Shown here: positions 10,350-21,494 of the stretch, piece after piece
Numbering within the stretch: position 1 is the first letter of the stretch
Layout: each line of letters begins with the position of its first letter
NCBI RefSeq assembly: GCF_009604455.1
Contig: NZ_WEGL01000001.1
Coordinates: forward strand, 1-64,000
Direction: 5' to 3'
Origin: Streptomyces sp. RB17
GTDB taxonomy: Bacteria > Actinomycetota > Actinomycetes > Streptomycetales > Streptomycetaceae
DNA: 64,000 nt
Made by a program: the position numbers and the translations under genes
Notes under the pieces: generated by a model
Seen by the model: only the letters and a program-made list of their open reading frames with translations
What the model was told of the DNA's origin: nothing
The model's database searches: none

Positions 10350-12177
10350 CCGCAAGGGGGGCGCCCGGCACCGGCCGGGTCGCGCGGTGGCGTACGCAGC
10401 CGTGGGGGCCGTACTGCTGGCCGGGTGCGCCTCGATGCCCGACAGCGGGGATCTGCGGAACGTGGAGTCCACGCCGCGGCAGGACACCGGGGTCCGGGTG
10501 TTCGCCATGCCGCCGGCCGAGGGCGCCGGCCCCGCCGAGATCATGCAGGGCTTCCTGGAGGCGCTGACCAGCGACGACCCGGCGTACGACACGGCCCGCA
10601 AGTACCTGACGCCCGATGCGGCGCACGCCTGGCGGCCGGAGCAGTCGACCACGGTCCTCGCCAATGGGCCGAGCATCGAGCCGGACTGCCGAGCGGGCAG
10701 CGGCCGCGAGACGGCCAACAGCGTCACCTGTGTCCTTGCGGGCAGCAGGGTCGCGACGGTGGACGCGCAGCAGGCGTACGAGCCGGCCGACGGCTCCTTC
10801 AGCAAGAAGGTGCATCTGACCCGGGACCCCAAGAACGGGCAGTGGCGCATCGACGCGCTGCCCGACGGTGTCGTCATGGGCAAGTCGGACTTCCAGCGCA
10901 ACTACACGTCCGTCGACAAGTACTACTTCGCCTCCGACACGACGGTCGGGTCCACGGGGGAGCCCGTGGCGGTCGCCGATCCGGTGTTCGTGCGCAGCAA
11001 GGTCGACCCGATGACGCAGATGGTGCGCTCGCTGCTGAGCGGCCCCACCAGCTGGCTCGGGCCGGTCGTCAGGTCCAGCTTCCCGACCGGTACGGCCCTG
11101 CAGAAGGACGTGTCGGGGCTGGCGCCGGACGACCAGAACAAGCTGACCGTTCCGCTGAACCTCAAGGTGTCCCAGGTCGCGGCGACCAAGTGCACCGAGA
11201 TGGCGACGCAGCTGCTGTTCACGCTGCGGAACCTGGCGCCGACGCTGGAGTCCGTCGAGTTGCAGGGCGGCGGCGGCCACCGGTTGTGCGACCTGAGCGA
11301 GGAACGCGCCGAGGCCACCGCCTGGCGCGGGTCGGCCAAGAGCCCCGAGAACCTGTACTACCTCGACGCCAAGCACCGGCTGGTGCGGATACCGACCGGG
11401 AGCACCACCACCAGTGCCGTACCGGTGCCGGGTCCGCTGGGCGAGGGCGGCAAGGCGCTCGAGTCGGTGGCGGTGTCGCGGGACGAGCACAGCGGGGCAG
11501 GCGTCGGCGACCAGGGCAGGTCGTTGTACGTGACGTCGCTGGCGTCGGGCGGTTCGCTGGGTCAGGCCCTGGTGAGCAGCCAGGGAGGTCCGACCGCGGA
11601 CGACCGGCTGACGACACCGAGCTGGGACGCCCGCGGCGACCTGTGGGTGGCCGACCGGGACCCGAACCGTCCGCGCCTGTACGTCCTGGAACAGGGCGCC
11701 ACCAAACCGGAGCAGGTCGCCGTGCCGGACCTGTCCGGCCGGATCAGGGACGCGCGGGTCGCCGCCGACGGGGTGCGGATCGCGCTGGTGGTGGAGAAGG
11801 CCGGCAAGCAGTCCCTGCTCATAGGCCGGATCCAGCGCGACGACGGCACCGGGCAGGGCACGTCGGTGGTCGAGCTGCGATCGGCCGCGCCCGACCTGGA
11901 GCAGGTCAGCGCCCTGTCGTGGGCCGGGGACAGCAGGCTGCTCGTCGTGGGCCGGGAGCAGGGCGGTGTGCTGCAGATGCGGTACGTCCAGGTCGACGGT
12001 TCCACGCTCGACGGGCCGGCGCCGGGAGCGCTCACCGGCGTGAAGTCGATCGCCGCGTCCGAGGACGAGCGGGTGCCGCTGGTGGCCTGCTCGGAGGACG
12101 GGATCGTACGGCTGCCGTCCGGATCGCAGTGGCAGAAGGTGGACAAGGACGGAACGGCGCCGGTCTATCCGGGCTGA
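10339..12177 (+). CDS. lpqB: MtrAB-associated lipoprotein LpqB
   Basis: The protein has 612 residues and starts with GTG at 10339, supported by a GGGGAGG ribosome-binding site; the gene overlaps the mtrB end by 11 bases. A lipoprotein signal is visible, with lipobox LLAGC and lipidated C30. The mature part contains a GerMN-type domain (about residues 200-330) and a C-terminal beta-propeller-like region. LpqB is known to interact with the MtrB sensor and modulate MtrA signalling from the outer face of the membrane. The third position in the mtrA-mtrB operon is the conserved arrangement. Confidence 0.95.
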   Translation: MGADRKGGARHRPGRAVAYAAVGAVLLAGCASMPDSGDLRNVESTPRQDTGVRVFAMPPAEGAGPAEIMQGFLEALTSDDPAYDTARKYLTPDAAHAWRPEQSTTVLANGPSIEPDCRAGSGRETANSVTCVLAGSRVATVDAQQAYEPADGSFSKKVHLTRDPKNGQWRIDALPDGVVMGKSDFQRNYTSVDKYYFASDTTVGSTGEPVAVADPVFVRSKVDPMTQMVRSLLSGPTSWLGPVVRSSFPTGTALQKDVSGLAPDDQNKLTVPLNLKVSQVAATKCTEMATQLLFTLRNLAPTLESVELQGGGGHRLCDLSEERAEATAWRGSAKSPENLYYLDAKHRLVRIPTGSTTTSAVPVPGPLGEGGKALESVAVSRDEHSGAGVGDQGRSLYVTSLASGGSLGQALVSSQGGPTADDRLTTPSWDARGDLWVADRDPNRPRLYVLEQGATKPEQVAVPDLSGRIRDARVAADGVRIALVVEKAGKQSLLIGRIQRDDGTGQGTSVVELRSAAPDLEQVSALSWAGDSRLLVVGREQGGVLQMRYVQVDGSTLDGPAPGALTGVKSIAASEDERVPLVACSEDGIVRLPSGSQWQKVDKDGTAPVYPG

Positions 12178-12195
12178 GCGCCGCGCCAGGCACCG

Positions 12196-12220
12196 CCCCT
12201 CCCCCCATGTGGGTGAGGGG
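12196..12220 (+). terminator. possible terminator after lpqB
   Basis: Imperfect inverted repeat: CCCCTC-CCC (12196-12205, one mismatch) pairs with GGGTGAGGGG (12211-12220) around a five-base loop, 18 bases past the lpqB stop. There is no T run, as is usual in this genome type. Confidence 0.4.
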
Positions 12221-12302
12221 CAGTGCGCGTTTCTCCGCGTTGTCCACAGGGCGTTGTCCACAGGGGTGGCCGGGCCGCCCCGGCCTTGGCACAGTGGTGG
12301 AC

Positions 12303-13139
12303 ATGCGGGGGTGGTGGCAGGACCTCACCGACCTGGTGTTGCCGACCGACTGCACGGGCTGCGGAGCACCTCGTACGGTGCTCTGCCCGCGGTGCCGGGC
12401 CGCGCTGTGCGGACGCGCGCCGCGGCGGGTGCGGCCGGTGCCGGAGCCGGCCGGGCTGCCGGTGGTGCATGCGGTGGCGCCGTACGCGGAGCAGGTGCGC
12501 ACACTGCTTCTCGCGCACAAGGAACGGGGCGCGCTGGCCCTCACGGGAGCCCTGGGCGCGGCCCTGGCGGGAGCCGTGCGGGCGGGGCTCGGCGGGAGTT
12601 TCCGGCCCGTGCTGCTCGTGCCCGTGCCCTCCGCCCGGTGGGCCGTACGGGCGCGTGGGCACGATCCGGTGCGGCGGATGGCGCTCGCTGCGGCCGGGGA
12701 GCTGCGGCGCACCGGGACGCCGGCCCGGGTGGCGGCGGTGCTGCGTCAGCGGCGGCCGGTGGCGGACCAGGCGGGGCTGGACGCGCGGAGCCGCCTGGCG
12801 AACCTCGCGGGTGCGCTGGAGGTGACGGCGGGCGGCGGCCGGCTGCTCGGGGAGGGGCACGTCGTGCTTGTCGACGACCTGATCACCACCGGCGCCAGTC
12901 TCGCGGAGGCGGCGCGGGCCGTCCGAGAGGTGGCAGAGGAGGGAACTGGAGTGAGAACAGTCGTGTACGGAGCCGTAACTCGGGAAGGAAGGGATGAACG
13001 ACGGAACGGAGCACGCTGGGAGAGCGGGAAGTGGGTGCACGGTGCACCGGAAAAGGCGGCCGTGAACATCCTCCGGCATGCGCTTCATGCGGCCGTGATC
13101 GCCGCTCCGCTGGATTCTTTCGAAATGAACAGGCACTGA
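12303..13139 (+). CDS. ComF-family phosphoribosyltransferase-like protein
   Basis: The protein has 278 residues. The N-terminus carries a zinc-ribbon-like CTGC...CPRC pair (about residues 17-35). The middle contains PVPSARWAVRARGHDPV, and the PRPP-binding loop VVLVDDLITTGAS has acidic residues D191 and D192. ComF-like proteins are linked to DNA uptake or nucleotide salvage; in actinobacteria their role is unproven. The family usually ends soon after the VYGAV strand, but here a further 45 or so residues follow, ending in SFEMNRH. The ATG at 12303 is preferred; a GTG slightly upstream is possible. It sits between lpqB and hpf, a position conserved in Streptomyces. Confidence 0.85.
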   Translation: MRGWWQDLTDLVLPTDCTGCGAPRTVLCPRCRAALCGRAPRRVRPVPEPAGLPVVHAVAPYAEQVRTLLLAHKERGALALTGALGAALAGAVRAGLGGSFRPVLLVPVPSARWAVRARGHDPVRRMALAAAGELRRTGTPARVAAVLRQRRPVADQAGLDARSRLANLAGALEVTAGGGRLLGEGHVVLVDDLITTGASLAEAARAVREVAEEGTGVRTVVYGAVTREGRDERRNGARWESGKWVHGAPEKAAVNILRHALHAAVIAAPLDSFEMNRH

Positions 13140-13451
13140 CCGCAGACCTGCATCGTTGCAGGTAGTGAGAGGGGTAATTCACCTGAACGGAGGTACGCCG
13201 GAGTAGAGGGTGACGACATCCGTCCGGGCGAGATATGTTCGGTTGTGAGGAAAGGCGCAGGCCACACCTCTCATATCGGAATGCCGTGCCACGGGTTTTC
13301 GGCAATCACCCGTGCCGGTGGGGTGGAGATCTCGCCCTTGGGGGAGGAGGAGGTGGAAGTCACCGAGTCCGAGGTCCGGTGCTCACCGGACCTGGTGCAA
13401 AAGGGAGATGCTCCGCCGATGGAGCGGAGCGATCCGGGAACGGAGTTCTGC
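13140..13451 (+). promoter_or_regulatory. leader/promoter region of hpf
   Basis: This 312-base stretch has no convincing gene. It has a perfect 7-bp hairpin ACCTGCA-TCGT-TGCAGGT (13146-13163) and lower GC than its surroundings around 13165-13290. An open frame runs through the second half into hpf, but its codon use is atypical and it lacks a ribosome-binding site. It probably holds the hpf promoter and a long untranslated leader. Confidence 0.45.
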
Positions 13452-14144
13452 GTGGACATCGTCGTCAAAGGCCGCAAGACCGAGGTGCCCGAGCGGTTCC
13501 GCAAGCACGTGGCCGAGAAGCTGAAGCTGGAGAAGATCCAGAGGCTCGATGCCAAGGTGATCAGCCTCGACGTCGAGGTGTCCAAGGAGCCCAACCCCCG
13601 ACAGGCCGACCGCTGTGACCGAGTGGAGATCACCCTCCGCTCCCGCGGTCCGGTGATCCGGGCGGAGGCCGCGGCCAGCGACCCGTACGCGGCACTCGAC
13701 CTGGCGGCGGAGAAGCTGGACGCCAGGCTTCGCAAGCAGCACGACAAGCGTTTCTCCCGCCGAGGCGCACGCCGGATCTCGGCGGCCGAGGTTCCCGACC
13801 ACGTCCCGGGCGCGGCGACGTTGAACGGCAACGGCCTCGCCGTGCAGGAGGAAGAGACGGACGGCGTGCCGACGAAGAAGATCGGCTCGCTGGAGGTCAA
13901 GGGAGAAGGCCCCCTGGTCGTCCGCGAGAAGACCCACGTCGCCGCCCCGATGAGCCTCGACCAGGCTCTTTACGAGATGGAACTGGTCGGCCACGACTTC
14001 TATCTGTTCGTCGACGCCGAGACGAAGGAACCCAGCGTCGTCTACCGGCGACACGCCTACGACTACGGCGTGATCCACCTCAGCACGGACCCGATGGTCG
14101 CTGAGGCGCAGTCCCCCGCGGCAGGTGGCATGCTGGGCGGCTGA
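13452..14144 (+). CDS. hpf: long-form ribosome hibernation promoting factor
   Basis: The protein has 230 residues when started at the GTG at 13452, which has a GGAG site about 7 bases upstream; this equals the usual length of the long form. The N-terminal S30AE domain (about 1-110) begins VDIVVKGRKTEVPERFRKH. A linker (about 110-165) leads to the C-terminal dimerisation domain (about 165-225) with the MSLDQALYEMELVGHDFYLF core. Long HPF binds the 30S decoding region and dimerises 70S ribosomes into 100S particles in stationary phase or stress. An upstream in-frame ATG at 13419 would add only 11 residues without similarity. Confidence 0.93.
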   Translation: MDIVVKGRKTEVPERFRKHVAEKLKLEKIQRLDAKVISLDVEVSKEPNPRQADRCDRVEITLRSRGPVIRAEAAASDPYAALDLAAEKLDARLRKQHDKRFSRRGARRISAAEVPDHVPGAATLNGNGLAVQEEETDGVPTKKIGSLEVKGEGPLVVREKTHVAAPMSLDQALYEMELVGHDFYLFVDAETKEPSVVYRRHAYDYGVIHLSTDPMVAEAQSPAAGGMLGG

Positions 14145-14166
14145 CCCGTCCGGCCCCTATCGTGCC

Positions 14167-14204
14167 GGTGCCCCTGGAAGCGCGTGTGCGCCCCCAGGGG
14201 CACC
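14167..14204 (+). terminator. terminator after hpf
   Basis: A perfect 11-bp stem, GGTGCCCCTGG (14167-14177) with CCAGGGGCACC (14194-14204), encloses an inner GCGC-GTGT-GCGC hairpin. It starts 22 bases downstream of the hpf stop codon and separates hpf from the response regulator gene. Confidence 0.75.
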
Positions 14205-14348
14205 AGTGTGCGACCAGATCACGCCTCGTCCGTCACCCCGGCGTAGCCCGGGCATGAAATCATGGCCGGACCGGCCCAACCGGTGGGCCGCTGCCTTGGG
14301 TTGGCGATGGCACAGGACCACAGGCCACAGCCTTCAGGGGGAGGAACG

Positions 14349-15095
14349 ATGGCGGACACCTTCGGACCGATGCGGGACGAGGATGGCGACGACGGTGTCA
14401 TCGGCATGGACCCGGACGCTGGCTCCGTACCTGCGGAGCCGATCAGGGTCCTGGTCGTGGACGACCACGCCCTCTTCCGGCGCGGCCTGGAGATCGTGCT
14501 CGCGGCCGAGGAGGACATCCAGGTCGTCGGCGAGGCCGGTGACGGGGCCGAGGCCGTGGACAAGGCCGCCGACCTGCTGCCCGACATCGTGCTGATGGAC
14601 GTCCGCATGCCCAAGCGCGGCGGGATCGAGGCCTGCACCTCCATCAAGGAGGTCGCGCCCAGCGCCAAGATCATCATGTTGACGATCAGCGACGAGGAGG
14701 CCGACCTCTACGACGCGATCAAGGCGGGCGCGACCGGATACCTTCTGAAGGAGATCTCCACGGACGAGGTGGCGACCGCCATCCGCGCGGTGGCCGACGG
14801 GCAGTCGCAGATCAGCCCGTCCATGGCGTCCAAGCTCCTCACCGAGTTCAAGTCGATGATCCAGCGCACCGACGAGCGCCGGCTGGTGCCCGCGCCGCGG
14901 CTGACCGACCGGGAGCTGGAGGTGCTCAAGCTCGTCGCCACCGGGATGAACAACCGGGACATCGCCAAGGAGCTGTTCATCTCCGAGAACACCGTGAAGA
15001 ACCACGTCCGCAACATCCTGGAGAAGCTCCAGCTGCACTCCAGGATGGAAGCCGTGGTCTACGCGATGCGGGAGAAGATCCTCGAGATCCGCTAG
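14349..15095 (+). CDS. orphan NarL/FixJ-family response regulator
   Basis: The protein has 248 residues, starting at the ATG at 14349 with a GGGGAGGAA site upstream. A 35-residue acidic N-terminal extension precedes the receiver domain. That domain carries VVDDH, phospho-acceptor D84 in LMDVRMP, and the conserved K in YLLKEIS. The C-terminal LuxR-type HTH reads LTDRELEVLKLVATG and ISENTVKNHVRNIL. No histidine kinase gene lies next to it, so it is an orphan here. The neighbour on the right is transcribed convergently. Its target genes are not visible from sequence. Confidence 0.92.
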   Translation: MADTFGPMRDEDGDDGVIGMDPDAGSVPAEPIRVLVVDDHALFRRGLEIVLAAEEDIQVVGEAGDGAEAVDKAADLLPDIVLMDVRMPKRGGIEACTSIKEVAPSAKIIMLTISDEEADLYDAIKAGATGYLLKEISTDEVATAIRAVADGQSQISPSMASKLLTEFKSMIQRTDERRLVPAPRLTDRELEVLKLVATGMNNRDIAKELFISENTVKNHVRNILEKLQLHSRMEAVVYAMREKILEIR

Positions 15096-15098
15096 CGC

Positions 15099-16274
15099 CT
15101 ACCCGAGCAGGACGGCGAGTTCCCTCGTCAGCGGCTCGCGCAGGCCGGGCTCGTCCACCCGCTCCACGCGGACGTCCGCGCAGTTCACCCAGCTCGCCGC
15201 TTCGACCAGGGCCTCGGCGACCGCCGGGACCGCCTTGGGGCCGTCCAGGGTGACCTGCCTGGCCACCAGCGTGCGGCCCTCGCGCGCCGGGTCCACCCGC
15301 CCGACCAGCCGGCCGCCCGCGAGCACCGGCATCGCGAAGTAGCCGTGGACCCGCTTCGGCTTCGGTACGTACGCCTCCAGGCGGTGGGTGAAGCCGAAGA
15401 TCCGTTCCGTGCGAGCCCGCTCCCAGATCAGCGAGTCGAACGGCGACAGCAGGGTGGTGCGGTGCCTGCCGCGCGGCGGTGTCGCCACGGCCGCCGGATC
15501 GGCCCAGGCCGGCCTCCCCCAGCCCTCGACCTCGACCGGCACCAGACCCGAGTCGGCGATCACCGCGTCGACCTGCTCGCCCTTGAGGCGGTGGTAGTCG
15601 GCGATGTCCGCACGTGTGCCGACGCCGAGGGACTCGCCGGCCAGCCGGACCAGGCGGCGCAGGCACTCGGTGTCGTCCAGCTCGTCGTGCAGCAGCGCCT
15701 CCGGGACGGCGCGCTCGGCCAGGTCGTACACCCGCTTCCAGCCGCGTCGCTCGACGCACACCACCTCGCCGTACATCAGCGCGCGCTCCACCGCGACCTT
15801 GGTGCCGGACCAGTCCCACCAGTCGCTCGTCTTCTTCGCGCCGCCCAGTTCCGTGGAGGTCAGCGGGCCTTCCGTGCGCAGCTGCTTGATGACCTGGTCG
15901 TAGACGCCCTCGGGCAGCTCGTGGTTCCAGTGCGGGCGGTCGCGGTAGGCGCGGCGGCGGAAGGCGAAGTGCGGCCACTCCTCGACGGGCAGGATGCACG
16001 CCGCGTGCGACCAGTACTCGAAGGCGTGGGTGCCCTGCCAGTAGGCGGCCTCGACCGTCTTGCGGCCGACCGCGCCGAGCCGGGCGTACGGCACGAGTTC
16101 GTGGGAGCGGGCGAGGACCGAGATCGTGTCGAGCTGGACCGCGCCGAGGTGGCGCAGCACGCCGCGCACTCCGGCCCGCCGGTCGGGCGCGCCGAGGAAG
16201 CCCTGGGCCCGCAGGGCGATGCGGCGGGCGTCGTCCGCGGTGAGGGTGGTGGTCGGGCGCGGAAGGGTCGTCAT
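15099..16274 (-). CDS. winged-helix DNA glycosylase, YcaQ/AlkX type
   Basis: The protein has 391 residues. It belongs to the HTH_42 family, now known as DNA glycosylases that unhook interstrand crosslinks or excise bulky alkyl adducts. The catalytic motif is visible as VQLD (Q47, L48, D49), that is Q-Phi-D. This places it with YcaQ/AlkX-like enzymes rather than the Q-Phi-Q AlkZ class that guards antibiotic clusters. Other family blocks are FEYWSHAACILP and LLSPFDSLIWERAR. The ATG at 16274 gives the usual N-terminus. Its stop lies only three bases beyond the convergent response-regulator stop. Confidence 0.88.
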   Translation of the reverse strand: MTTLPRPTTTLTADDARRIALRAQGFLGAPDRRAGVRGVLRHLGAVQLDTISVLARSHELVPYARLGAVGRKTVEAAYWQGTHAFEYWSHAACILPVEEWPHFAFRRRAYRDRPHWNHELPEGVYDQVIKQLRTEGPLTSTELGGAKKTSDWWDWSGTKVAVERALMYGEVVCVERRGWKRVYDLAERAVPEALLHDELDDTECLRRLVRLAGESLGVGTRADIADYHRLKGEQVDAVIADSGLVPVEVEGWGRPAWADPAAVATPPRGRHRTTLLSPFDSLIWERARTERIFGFTHRLEAYVPKPKRVHGYFAMPVLAGGRLVGRVDPAREGRTLVARQVTLDGPKAVPAVAEALVEAASWVNCADVRVERVDEPGLREPLTRELAVLLG

Positions 16275-16326
16275 GCCCCGGACGATAGAGGGCGCCACTG
16301 ACAATCCGCCGTGACCTGCGGCTTCG

Positions 16327-16896
16327 CTAGCCGCGCGCGGGCAGGTACGGCGCCGTGGACGGCAGGCCCAGGTCCGAGGGGAGCAGGGAGCCGACCCAGC
16401 AGTCCCGGCGCACCCCCTTGTTGTTGAGCGCGGAGCGCAGGGTGCCCTCGATGGTGAACCCCGCGCGTTCCGCCACCGCGCGGGAGGCGCGGTTGCCGAC
16501 CTCGGCACGCCATTCGACCCGGTCGACGCCGACCGCGGTGAAGATCCACCGGCAGGCGGTCAACGTGGCCTCGGTGACGTAACCGTGGCCGCGGTGCTCC
16601 TTGGCCGCCCAGAAGCCGACCTCCGCCACGCCGAGCGAACGCATCGTGAGACCGAGCATGCCGGCGAGGTCCCCGCCGGTCAGGAACACACCGAAGGTGA
16701 ACATCGAGCCCTGCGCCCAGCCGTCGGGGACCAGCTCCTCGGTGAAGCCGCTCGCGTGCTCGGGCAGATACGGCGAGGGCACCGTGGTCCAGCGCTGGAT
16801 CTCGGGGTCCTGCGCGGCGTCGTACACCGCCTGGGTGTCGTGCGTGCCGACCGTGCGCAGGATCAGGCGGTCCGTGGTGAGTGTGACGGGTTCCAT
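16327..16896 (-). CDS. GNAT-family N-acetyltransferase (RimJ-like)
   Basis: The protein has 189 residues and the fold of RimJ/RimL-type acetyltransferases. It starts MEPVTLTTDRLILR, has the acetyl-CoA loop EHRGHGYVTEA (about residues 110-120) and later NRASRAVAERAGF, the conserved asparagine segment. The substrate cannot be deduced. Neither candidate start (16896 or 16932) has a good ribosome-binding site; I chose 16896 because the similarity begins there. It is divergent from secA. Confidence 0.87.
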   Translation of the reverse strand: MEPVTLTTDRLILRTVGTHDTQAVYDAAQDPEIQRWTTVPSPYLPEHASGFTEELVPDGWAQGSMFTFGVFLTGGDLAGMLGLTMRSLGVAEVGFWAAKEHRGHGYVTEATLTACRWIFTAVGVDRVEWRAEVGNRASRAVAERAGFTIEGTLRSALNNKGVRRDCWVGSLLPSDLGLPSTAPYLPARG

Positions 16897-17170
16897 CGGC
16901 TGATTGTGCTCGGCGGTACGCGGCCGGGCCATCGATTTTCGCTATACGTGAGCACGTGACCACGGTTCGCGCAAATCCTCGCGCCGATGCGGCACTATCC
17001 GCGTGTCCCGTCCGTTGTCGTGGATGAGGCAGCGATGAAGCAGCCACGATGCAGCCGTCAGGGCGCCAGGCCTCCCGGCCCAGCCGGGGTCTCGCATACG
17101 ATGGCCGTTGCTCAGTACGTCAAATGGAAACCGACCGTCCCAGGCCCGACCGGCAAGGAGACAAACCCCC

Positions 17171-19981
<2,811 letters not shown>

Positions 19982-20011
19982 CGGGTCGTCCGCGGCGCTT
20001 CAGCCGTGTGC

Positions 20012-20045
20012 GAAGGGCCGGGTTCCTTTGGGGACCCGGCCCTTC
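20012..20045 (+). terminator. terminator after secA
   Basis: A 12-bp perfect stem, GAAGGGCCGGGT (20012-20023) with ACCCGGCCCTTC (20034-20045), can be extended by three pairs (one G-U) to leave a four-base loop. It lies between the secA stop and the convergent Rv3235-family gene and may serve both strands. Confidence 0.85.
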
Positions 20046-20057
20046 TGCGTGGCTCCT

Positions 20058-20585
20058 TCAGGGGCGGGGGCCGGTTTCCACTGCTGTGCAGCGCCAGCGG
20101 AGGTCCTGGCCGCGTTCCAGGCGGAAGGCGAGGGCGCGGAGTTGGCCGCCGGCGGCGATGCGGGCGAAGACCTCCAGGGCACCCTCGGCGGGGACGTAGT
20201 AGCCGATGTCGTGGACGACGGGGCGGGCTCCGCGGGTGCGCAGGGGGCTGCGTTCGGCGAGGCGGGTCAGGTCGTCGTAGGCCTGGCCGGTGGTGTGGCG
20301 GAGCATCCAGTGGACGGGCCGCTGACCGCTCAGGACGGCCAGCAGGCGGTCGGCGAAGAGGTCGGTGGGGCGTGCCGGCGGCAGGGCGGTCTCCGGCGTT
20401 GCGCGGGCCGTGTCGGTGTTCCGGGGCACGACCGGTGGCATGTCGTCCCGTAGGCCCCTGATCGACGGCTTGCGGGGCGGGGCGCCACCTGGGCGGCGGG
20501 TGTCGTGGCGGGTCGGCGGGCGGTGGCGGGGGTGGGGAGTGCGGTTCGTCGCCTTGGGTGCGGTGCGGCTCATGACCTTGTTCAT
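20058..20585 (-). CDS. Rv3235-family protein
   Basis: The protein has 175 residues, starting with ATG at 20585 after a GGGGA site. The first 70 or so residues are basic and proline-rich and look disordered. The conserved part (about 75-175) contains FADRLLAVLSGQRPVHWML, then VVHDIGYYVPAEGALEVFAR, and ends with LRWRCTAVETG. The family sits beside secA in actinobacteria, including mycobacteria, but has no established function. The secA link is positional only; the genes are convergent. Confidence 0.83.
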   Translation of the reverse strand: MNKVMSRTAPKATNRTPHPRHRPPTRHDTRRPGGAPPRKPSIRGLRDDMPPVVPRNTDTARATPETALPPARPTDLFADRLLAVLSGQRPVHWMLRHTTGQAYDDLTRLAERSPLRTRGARPVVHDIGYYVPAEGALEVFARIAAGGQLRALAFRLERGQDLRWRCTAVETGPRP

Positions 20586-20915
20586 GGGGTCCCCGTTCGG
20601 CGGGCCCGGGCGATACCGGGCGGTAACTCGCTGCTGGGGATCTTGTACGGGGACCGGGAGCGGGGTGGCAAGGAGGGCGGGGACGGCTCGGAAGGGGCGG
20701 GGAGGTTCACCTATCCGAGGGGTGCGGGGCGCGTCGGACCCCGAGGCGTGGCGGGTGCACCGGGTGAATGCGTGGCCTGGAATGGACGGCTCCCGGGGCC
20801 TGGGCACAGACCCGAAAGGGGACCCGGCGCACGTATCCTGAAGGCCCTCGGGAGACGCGGCAGCGGGCCTTCCCGGGGCCTCAGCGGAGCCATTGAGCAG
20901 GAAAGAGCGGCCAGC
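20586..20915. promoter_or_regulatory. divergent intergenic region, Rv3235-family gene / DUF6912 gene
   Basis: This 330-base stretch between two divergent starts must contain both promoters. A TATCCT hexamer (near 20834) about 80 bases ahead of the DUF6912 start is a possible -10 element. I see no protein-coding signal or strong inverted repeat in it. Confidence 0.35.
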
Positions 20916-21428
20916 ATGCGCGTCTACGTCCCCCTGACCCTCCCCGGTCTCGCCGAGGCGCACAAGACGGGCGAGCTGGGCAGCGGCCCCTTCCTGGCGT
21001 ACGCCGTCACGCCCGCGCTGCGCGAGTGGTATCTCTCCGAGGACATCGAGGAGCTGGAGTACGCGGCGCTCAGCAGGGCCGCGCTGGCCTCGCTGCGGCT
21101 GCTGGCGGCGGATCCGGGTGCGGTACGGCGCCGGGTCGTGGTCGCCGTGGACGTGGCCGACGGCGCCGCGAGCGCCGACCCGGACCGCGGGCTGGACCCG
21201 GCCGCCCTCGGCGAGGTGACCGTCACGGCGACCTTGCCGCTCGCCAAGGCGGCCGCGGTGCATGTCGACGCCGATGACGCGGAGCAGGACGTGGCCGCGG
21301 CGGCGGACGCGCTGGAGGCCGCCGACGGTGGGGACGACGACGCGCAGTTCGTCGTGGACGGCGCGGACGACCATGAGCTGCTGTGGTACGCCACGCAGGA
21401 GATCCCCCACCTCGTCGGACTCGCCTGA
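20916..21428 (+). CDS. DUF6912 family protein
   Basis: The protein has 170 residues and begins MRVYVPLTLPGLAEAH, the characteristic start of a small actinobacterial family of unknown function. An acidic Ala-rich segment (about 115-145) precedes the conserved end DHELLWYATQEIPHLVGLA. There are no membrane segments, no signal peptide and no catalytic motif that I recognise. It is followed after 66 bases by a HAD-type hydrolase gene on the same strand and could be cotranscribed with it. Confidence 0.82.
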   Translation: MRVYVPLTLPGLAEAHKTGELGSGPFLAYAVTPALREWYLSEDIEELEYAALSRAALASLRLLAADPGAVRRRVVVAVDVADGAASADPDRGLDPAALGEVTVTATLPLAKAAAVHVDADDAEQDVAAAADALEAADGGDDDAQFVVDGADDHELLWYATQEIPHLVGLA

Positions 21429-21494
21429 CCCGACCTGACCTGGGCGGATTCATCGGCCGGTCCCGTTGTCAGTGGGGGCGGGTACGGTTTTGGC

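Noticed and set aside
13245..13451. N-terminal extension of HPF by about 69 residues
   Set aside because: The extended part has no similarity to HPF, atypical codons and no ribosome-binding site, while the GTG at 13452 has one and gives the usual 230-residue protein.
20012..20045. Hairpin after secA as part of a mobile repeat
   Set aside because: It does not resemble the element at 22309/30907 and is adequately explained as a terminator.
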